A stretch of 9,736 nt of DNA, taken from Verrucomicrobiota bacterium (GTDB taxonomy: Bacteria; Verrucomicrobiota; Verrucomicrobiia; Limisphaerales; AV2). The position numbers and the translations under genes were made by a program. Position 1 is the first letter of the stretch. Each line of letters opens with the position of its first letter. Under the pieces are notes generated by a model. That model was given only the letters and a program-made list of their open reading frames with translations. It searched no databases and was not told the DNA's origin. The DNA is taken from the NCBI GenBank assembly GCA_003219345.1, contig QHOP01000480.1, positions 1-9,736 on the forward strand. The letters are read 5' to 3'. Shown here piece by piece: positions 6,136 through 9,736 of the stretch.

Positions 6136-6864
6136 ATGCTGGAAGCCATCGAAAAACTGCTGATCCTCCAGGACCGCGACCGCAAAATCTCCCGGCTGCG
6201 GGGCGAACTGGCCAACATCGGGCCGGAGCGCCATGCGCTTGAGGCTAAAACCGCCTCCTCCCAGGCCTCCCTCGACGGGGCCAGGCAACGGACCAAACAG
6301 CTCGAAAGCGATCGCAAGAAATTTGAACTCGAGGTCGAGTCGAGGAAACAGGCGATTGAGAGATATTCCCTCCAGCAATTTCAGACCAAGAAGAACGATG
6401 AGTATCGCGCGCTGGCCCACGAAATTGAACTGGCCCGGCGGGAGATCTTCAAACTGGAAGACCAGCAATTGGAATTGATGGAACAGGCCGAGGCCGCTCA
6501 AAAGGAAGCCGCGGCCGCGACCAGGATGGCTGACGAAGCGAAAAAATCGGCCGATCGACAGATGGCGGATTTGACGGCGCGCGAAGAAAATCTGAAAAAG
6601 GAGCTGGCAGAGTTGGAAGCCGACCGCGACCAATTGGCAGCTGCAGTGGACGCAAGTATCCTGCCTCGCTATGAACGCCTCCGCAAAAGCAAAGGCGAAA
6701 ATGTAGTGGTCGGCGTCGCGCACGGAGTCTGCGGCGGCTGCCACATGAAGCTGCAACGCCAGGTGATGGTTACCTGCCAGGGCAATCAGGAGATCGTCAC
6801 CTGCCCGAATTGCGGCCGCATCCTCTACTACACGCGCGACATGAGCCTGGCGGTGGCGGAGTAG
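6136..6864 (+). CDS. Coiled-coil protein with C4 zinc ribbon (CT398-like)
   Basis: The 242-aa protein starts MLEAIEKLLILQDRDRKISR, the usual beginning of this family. A long helical coiled coil (about residues 5-175) follows, interrupted by the conserved turn FQTKKNDEYRALAHEIE (82-98), and then a C-terminal zinc ribbon with Cys199-x2-Cys202 (GVCGGCHMKL) and Cys223-x2-Cys226 (VTCPNCGRILYY). The best-studied relative, Chlamydia CT398, forms a hairpin coiled coil and has been linked to RpoN and secretion partners; the general role is unsettled, perhaps nucleic-acid or protein tethering. An upstream TTG at 6094 would add 14 residues without family support, so the ATG at 6136 is chosen. It is cytoplasmic, with no signal peptide, and divergent from htrA. 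Confidence 0.9.
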   Translation: MLEAIEKLLILQDRDRKISRLRGELANIGPERHALEAKTASSQASLDGARQRTKQLESDRKKFELEVESRKQAIERYSLQQFQTKKNDEYRALAHEIELARREIFKLEDQQLELMEQAEAAQKEAAAATRMADEAKKSADRQMADLTAREENLKKELAELEADRDQLAAAVDASILPRYERLRKSKGENVVVGVAHGVCGGCHMKLQRQVMVTCQGNQEIVTCPNCGRILYYTRDMSLAVAE

Positions 6865-6904
6865 GTTGGCTGCTAATCCGCCAGTGCATCGTGGGGCGGT
6901 GAGA

Positions 6905-7311
6905 ATGCGAAAAAAGGTCATCGTCGGTTTGCTCGTATTGATCGGTGGCATTGTTATCTCCCAGTGCTCATCGTATGGAATAGGGCGTTCGTTCCTTGGG
7001 AATGCCGGGTCGAAACAGTGCAAGGCTGGACGAACTATATGGCCCCCTGGAGCTTCACCGTGGTTGACTGGCTGCTGCCAGCAACGAATCGCTGCTTCCG
7101 AGTTCCGCTTCCCGAAGGAACGCGGCGCTGGCAAATTGGAGCAAGTTTTGAAGAAGCGTCTCCTCGGATGGAATTGGGTGCCAGAATCTACCATCTAAAG
7201 TTTGTGAGGTTCGTTTCTGACTTCGTGTGGGATCTCATTCCAGGGACACCGGGCAAAGACCATGAAATCTGGAGCAAGGTTTTCACGAATACCCCGAACA
7301 CCAATCCCTGA
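6905..7311 (+). pseudogene. Possible frameshifted gene with N-terminal membrane anchor
   Basis: Two overlapping frames look like halves of one gene. From ATG 6905 the frame reads MRKKVIVGLLVLIGGIVISQ, a convincing membrane anchor or signal peptide, and then degenerates. A second frame, open from about 6880, becomes protein-like near 6964 (LIVWNRAFVPWECRVETVQG, GWTNYMAPWSFTVVDWLLP) and ends TNTPNTNP at 7311. Joining them needs a one-base shift between about 6955 and 6990. Alternatively a GTG at 6964 starts a separate 115-aa protein. I recognise no family. It could be a real pseudogene, a sequence error, or noise. Confidence 0.35.
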
Positions 7312-7325
7312 CTTGCTTTCCGCTC

Positions 7326-7348
7326 ATAGGCCGATAGGCTGTAGGCTG
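7326..7348. repeat. Short degenerate tandem repeat 5' of rnpB
   Basis: ATAGGCCG (7326-7333), ATAGGCTG (7334-7341) and TAGGCTG (7342-7348) are three near-identical direct repeats ending about eight bases before the rnpB 5' helix. It resembles the other degenerate 7-8-mer arrays near rnpB and hemA. Confidence 0.55.
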
Positions 7349-7537
7349 TTCTTTGATTTTGGAAGGGCGGAGGACCGCTTCCGGCGCGAGCCGGGGGAGG
7401 AAAGTCCGAACACCACAGGGCGCGATGCCGCGTAACCTGTAGCCGCCGACGTAAGGAGGCGGAAATGGGATACACGCGGGCGGCCAGGCCGCGAGGCCTG
7501 CCGACGGACAGTGCCACAGAAAACAAACCGCCGGCTT

Positions 7538-7568
7538 TGAAATCTCAAATTTCAAATTTGGGATTTCA
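7538..7568. repeat. AT-rich palindromic repeat forming the P12 hairpin of rnpB
   Basis: TGAAATCTCAAAT (7538-7550) pairs with ATTTGGGATTTCA (7556-7568) over 13 bp with one G-U pair, around the loop TTCAA. It is far more AT-rich than the rest of rnpB. It can be read as degenerate heptamers (AAATCTC, AAATTTC, AAATTTG, GGATTTC), like a dispersed repeat family I recall from verrucomicrobial genomes. Confidence 0.7.
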
Positions 7569-7691
7569 GAGGGTAAGGGTGAAAAGGTGGGGCAAGAGCC
7601 CACCGCTCCAAGCGCAAGCGCGGAGGCACGGAAAACCCCATCGGGTGCAAGGCCAAATAGGGGACCGCGGAGCGGCCCGCTCCATGCCCAG

Positions 7692-7751
7692 AGTGGGACA
7701 GGCGTCTCGCCTGTCGCGGGAAGAAAAGACAGGCTGGAAGCCTGTCCCACT
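7692..7751. repeat. REP-like nested palindrome inserted in rnpB
   Basis: AGTGGGACAGGC (7692-7703) and GCCTGTCCCACT (7740-7751) form a perfect 12-bp outer stem. Inside, GACAGGC/GCCTGTC also pairs locally as two small hairpins (7697-7703 with 7709-7715, and 7728-7734 with 7740-7746). Its translations (RLSREEKTGWKPVPL; GTGVSPVAGRKDRLEACPT; FLPATGETPVPLW on the other strand) match strings I recall from many spurious verrucomicrobial ORFs, which points to a multicopy dispersed repeat. It lies between P17 and the 3' strand of P16. Confidence 0.75.
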
Positions 7752-7969
7752 TTGCGGTCAGGTCCCGGGTACTGGCTGCTCAGACAAATGGTTCTCTCCG
7801 TCCCGCAAGGGACGCAGACAGAATTCGGCTTACAGCCCTTCCAAAATCAGCGAACCCGCCCGGTTGCGAATCGGGCATCTTTCCGCACGGTTTGTTCAAT
7901 CCAGGTTCACAGCCCGTTGGCGCCCCAATTGCGGCTTGCAGAGGCTCCCGGCTGGATTAACCTGATTTG

Positions 7970-8788
7970 ATGCACGGGTCCGGTCGGGATTATTTTCTGG
8001 CGGCGGTAATGGTTTACGGCCTCAGCGCGATTTACTCGGTGTTTCTGTGGCGCAAAGGCTTTCGCCAACATGACCGCGTAAACTACGGTCTGCTGTTGCT
8101 GGCGGCGGTTTTCCACACCACCGCGATGTTCAAACGCGGCTTCTCGTTCGACCGCTGCCCGGTCAACAATCTCTACGAAGCGACCCTGTTCCTGCTCTGG
8201 ACGATTGTCGCAACGTACTTGGTTGTCGGACTTTGGCCGCGCCTTCGGTTCCTGGGCGCGTTCGCGGCGCCGCTTTTGTTTTGCGTCGGCGTCTTCGCGT
8301 TGATGCCGGGGTTGGACAACTCCTACGGAGCACGTCCCGAGTTCAAACACGATTGGGTCAGCCTGCACGCGGCGTTGATCCTTCTTTCCTACGGTGCGTT
8401 CGGGCTCAGTTCGGTGGCCGGTCTGATGTATCTGACTCAGGAACATGACCTCAAATTCCACAAGATGCGCGCGATCTTTTCTCTGCTGCCGCCGATTCAA
8501 CGGCTCGAGCTGGTCATCCGTCGGCTGATGGTGACGGGTTTCGTCCTGCTCACCGCGGGGCTGGCGATTGGAGCGGTCTGGCTCAAGCTGCCGGAAGGCG
8601 TCAGTTACCTCGACGACCCCAAAGTGCATTGGTCAATCCTGGTTTGGATGCTGTATCTTGCGCTGCTGATCATGAACTGGCGGTTCGCGCAAGTCGGCCG
8701 GCGTTTCGCCTGGGGCGCAGTTGGCTGTTTCCTTTTTGTGCTGCTGACGTTTTGGGGAGTCAATCTGATGTCGCCGATTCATCACTGA
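7970..8788 (+). CDS. Cytochrome c assembly / HemX-like integral membrane protein
   Basis: The 272-aa protein has about eight hydrophobic segments and belongs to the CcsA/CcmC/HemX cytochrome c assembly family. Family features include CPVNNLYEA (63-71), the conserved His133 in DWVSLHAALILLSYGAF (128-144), SVAGLMYLTQEHDLK (148-162), and DPKVHWSILVWMLYL (216-230) with the ending TFWGVNLM. The Trp-rich WWD heme-handling motif of true CcsA (WGWDPKE) is reduced to DPK, which makes HemX-type the better fit. It would act in the inner membrane. HemX adjoins hemA in several bacteria and has been reported to affect GluTR level. The ATG at 7970 is chosen, next to a TTG at 7967. hemA follows 101 bases later on the same strand, so co-transcription is likely. 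Confidence 0.88.
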   Translation: MHGSGRDYFLAAVMVYGLSAIYSVFLWRKGFRQHDRVNYGLLLLAAVFHTTAMFKRGFSFDRCPVNNLYEATLFLLWTIVATYLVVGLWPRLRFLGAFAAPLLFCVGVFALMPGLDNSYGARPEFKHDWVSLHAALILLSYGAFGLSSVAGLMYLTQEHDLKFHKMRAIFSLLPPIQRLELVIRRLMVTGFVLLTAGLAIGAVWLKLPEGVSYLDDPKVHWSILVWMLYLALLIMNWRFAQVGRRFAWGAVGCFLFVLLTFWGVNLMSPIHH

Positions 8789-8807
8789 GGCTATGCGGAC
8801 CCAAGTT

Positions 8808-8884
8808 GCGTCGAGCGTCGAGTGTCGAGGGCCAAGATGCGTTTCGGTGTCATCCCGCATTCTGCATTCCGCGCTCCGCATTTC
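8808..8884. repeat. Degenerate heptamer tandem arrays before hemA
   Basis: Two phased arrays lie in the gap between the HemX-like gene and hemA. GCGTCGA, GCGTCGA, GTGTCGA runs at 8808-8828. GCATTCT, GCATTCC, GCGCTCC, GCATTTC runs at 8857-8884. The second ends five bases before the hemA ATG and occupies the place where a ribosome-binding site should be. Both resemble short repeats I recall as dispersed in verrucomicrobial genomes. Confidence 0.7.
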
Positions 8885-8889
8885 TTAAC

Positions 8890-9736
8890 ATGCCCATCGT
8901 CGTCATTGGACTGAGTCATCACACTTCGCCTGTCGAGTTGCGGGAACGATTTGCGTTTGCCGAGGCGAAAATACCGGAGGCACTGCAAAAGCTGCGGTCG
9001 AATGGCGTGGCGGATGAAGCAGTGATTCTCTCCACTTGCAATCGGGTTGAGATCTACGCCGCGACGACGAATGCGGATCGTTCAGCGTTTCAGGCGTTGC
9101 GCCAATTCCTGGTTGCCTGGGGCGATTATCGCGGCCCATTGAACGAGGAGATCTACAATTTGAGCGAGCCGCAGAGCGTCGAACATTTGTTCAAAGTCGC
9201 CTGCGGCATCGACTCTATGGTGCTGGGTGAGACCGAAATCCTCGGGCAACTTAAGAGGGCTTACGACCTGGCGCTGCAGCACAAACAGACCGGCGGCCGA
9301 TTGAACAAGGCGTTTCAGCGGGCGTTCAATGTTGCCAAACAAATCCGCACCGGGACCAACATCCAGCGCGGCAGCGTGTCGGTGGGGTCGGTGGCGGTAG
9401 AGCTGGCGGAGAAGATCTTCAGCGCTCTGCATGGCCGGCACGTGATGGTCATCGGCGCGGGTGACACCAGTGAAAAGACCGCGCGCGCTTTGCTCGCCCG
9501 CGGCGCACAAAGCATCATCGTCTCGAACCGTTCTTATGATCGGGCGGAAGCCCTGGCCGTGGACCTCGGCGGACGCGCCATTCATTTCGAGGGGTGGGCG
9601 GGTGAATTTCAGAAAATCGACATCGTCATCAGCAGCACCGCCGCGCCGCATTACGTGCTGGACCGCGCGAAACTCGAGCCGCTCATGAAGCTTCGCAAGA
9701 ACCGGCCATTGTTGCTGATCGACATCGCGGTACCAC
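8890..9736 (+). CDS. hemA: Glutamyl-tRNA reductase, cut by the window end
   Basis: HemA reduces glutamyl-tRNA(Glu) with NADPH to glutamate-1-semialdehyde, the first committed step of C5-pathway tetrapyrrole synthesis in the cytoplasm. The N-terminal 282 residues are present. Family motifs are MPIVVIGLSHHTSPVELRER (1-20), the catalytic Cys50 in ILSTCNRVEIY (46-56), the substrate-domain signature SMVLGETEILGQLKRAY (109-125), and the NADPH-binding strand HVMVIGAGDTSEKTARALL starting at 184. The usual GAGxxG is GAGDTS here, with the third Gly replaced. The frame then runs open through IVSNRS and LLIDIAVP to the window end. No Shine-Dalgarno precedes the ATG; a heptamer repeat occupies that position. 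The upstream HemX-like gene suggests a small heme operon. Confidence 0.97.
   Translation, partial: MPIVVIGLSHHTSPVELRERFAFAEAKIPEALQKLRSNGVADEAVILSTCNRVEIYAATTNADRSAFQALRQFLVAWGDYRGPLNEEIYNLSEPQSVEHLFKVACGIDSMVLGETEILGQLKRAYDLALQHKQTGGRLNKAFQRAFNVAKQIRTGTNIQRGSVSVGSVAVELAEKIFSALHGRHVMVIGAGDTSEKTARALLARGAQSIIVSNRSYDRAEALAVDLGGRAIHFEGWAGEFQKIDIVISSTAAPHYVLDRAKLEPLMKLRKNRPLLLIDIAVP

Larger units (their letters stand above)
7356..7847 (+). ncRNA. rnpB: RNase P RNA (type A), with extra hairpins
   Basis: This is the catalytic RNA of RNase P, which cuts the 5' leader from pre-tRNAs. The 5' and 3' ends pair as helix P1: ATTTTGGAAGGGC (7356-7368) with GCCCTTCCAAAAT (7835-7847). Conserved regions are present in order: GAGGAAAGTCCGAAC (7397-7411, 5' strand of P4), ACAGAAAACAAACCGCC (from about 7517), GGTGAAAAGG with the GGTGGGGCAAGAGCCCACC hairpin (7578-7604), GCAAGGCCAAATAGG (7647-7661), and ACAGAATTCGGCTTA (7818-7832, 3' strand of P4). 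At about 490 nt it is longer than the usual 350-400 nt. The excess is in a replaced hairpin at the P12 position (7538-7568) and an insert after P17 (about 7684-7755), both listed separately. Helix names are by comparison with my memory of the E. coli RNA. Confidence 0.96.

Noticed and set aside
6046..7194. Long 382-aa minus-strand open frame
   Set aside because: It lies antisense to the well-supported coiled-coil/zinc-ribbon gene; its translation is Phe/Leu/Gln-rich in the pattern of an antisense shadow and shows no family feature.
7283..7970. Several open frames over rnpB (7283-7750 on minus, 7465-7965 and 7587-7970 on plus)
   Set aside because: They translate the RNase P RNA and its embedded repeats; strings such as TGWKPVP come from the repeat, not from a protein.
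7907..8629. 240-aa minus-strand open frame
   Set aside because: Antisense to the HemX-like gene; the product is highly charged (Arg, Glu, Gln), as expected for the complement of membrane-segment codons.
9082..9651. 189-aa minus-strand open frame
   Set aside because: Antisense to hemA, which is certain from its motifs.
1..9736. CRISPR array or tRNA genes
   Set aside because: No regularly spaced direct repeats of CRISPR length and no cloverleaf with a T-loop were seen; the tandem arrays have 7-8-base units with no spacers.

Overview
The window looks like a chromosomal segment of a Verrucomicrobiota bacterium, probably near the Pedosphaera/Limisphaerales group. Three things suggest this: a cytochrome c assembly (HemX/CcsA-like) gene directly before hemA, a small four-cysteine zinc-ribbon protein of a kind I associate with that phylum, and short dispersed repeats whose translations give strings such as EEKTGWKPVP and GTGVSPVAG, which I recall from many spurious verrucomicrobial ORFs. 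The assignment is from memory and was not searched.

Positions 1-2320 are accessory DNA. A fragment of a leftward gene at the edge is followed by two rightward genes, an unrecognised 153-aa protein and a DUF1801 protein. They are separated by a convincing integron attC site (770-876), so this part looks like integron gene cassettes with no integrase in view. A gene-poor stretch of about 420 bp then leads to a broken type II toxin-antitoxin locus: a Phd/YefM-like antitoxin with a -1 frameshift, overlapped by what appear to be the first codons of a lost PIN/VapC toxin, with operator-like repeats upstream.

Positions 2318-4510 hold isolated small genes: a leftward zinc-ribbon protein, a leftward DUF421 membrane protein, and a rightward secreted cysteine-containing protein ending in a good intrinsic terminator. 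The gaps contain perfect inverted repeats.

Positions 4479-6864 hold a divergent pair. A leftward periplasmic HtrA/Deg serine protease with two PDZ domains has its own terminator, and a rightward coiled-coil/C4 zinc-ribbon protein starts 135 bp away. A possible frameshifted membrane-anchored gene follows.

Positions 7356-9736 are housekeeping: the RNase P RNA gene (rnpB), then the HemX/CcsA-like membrane protein and glutamyl-tRNA reductase (hemA, cut by the window end). These last two link tetrapyrrole synthesis to heme and cytochrome handling. The most unusual thing here is that rnpB has two extra hairpins that look like dispersed genomic repeats captured at helix positions of an essential ribozyme. 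Similar degenerate heptamer arrays lie 5' of rnpB and directly before the hemA start codon.
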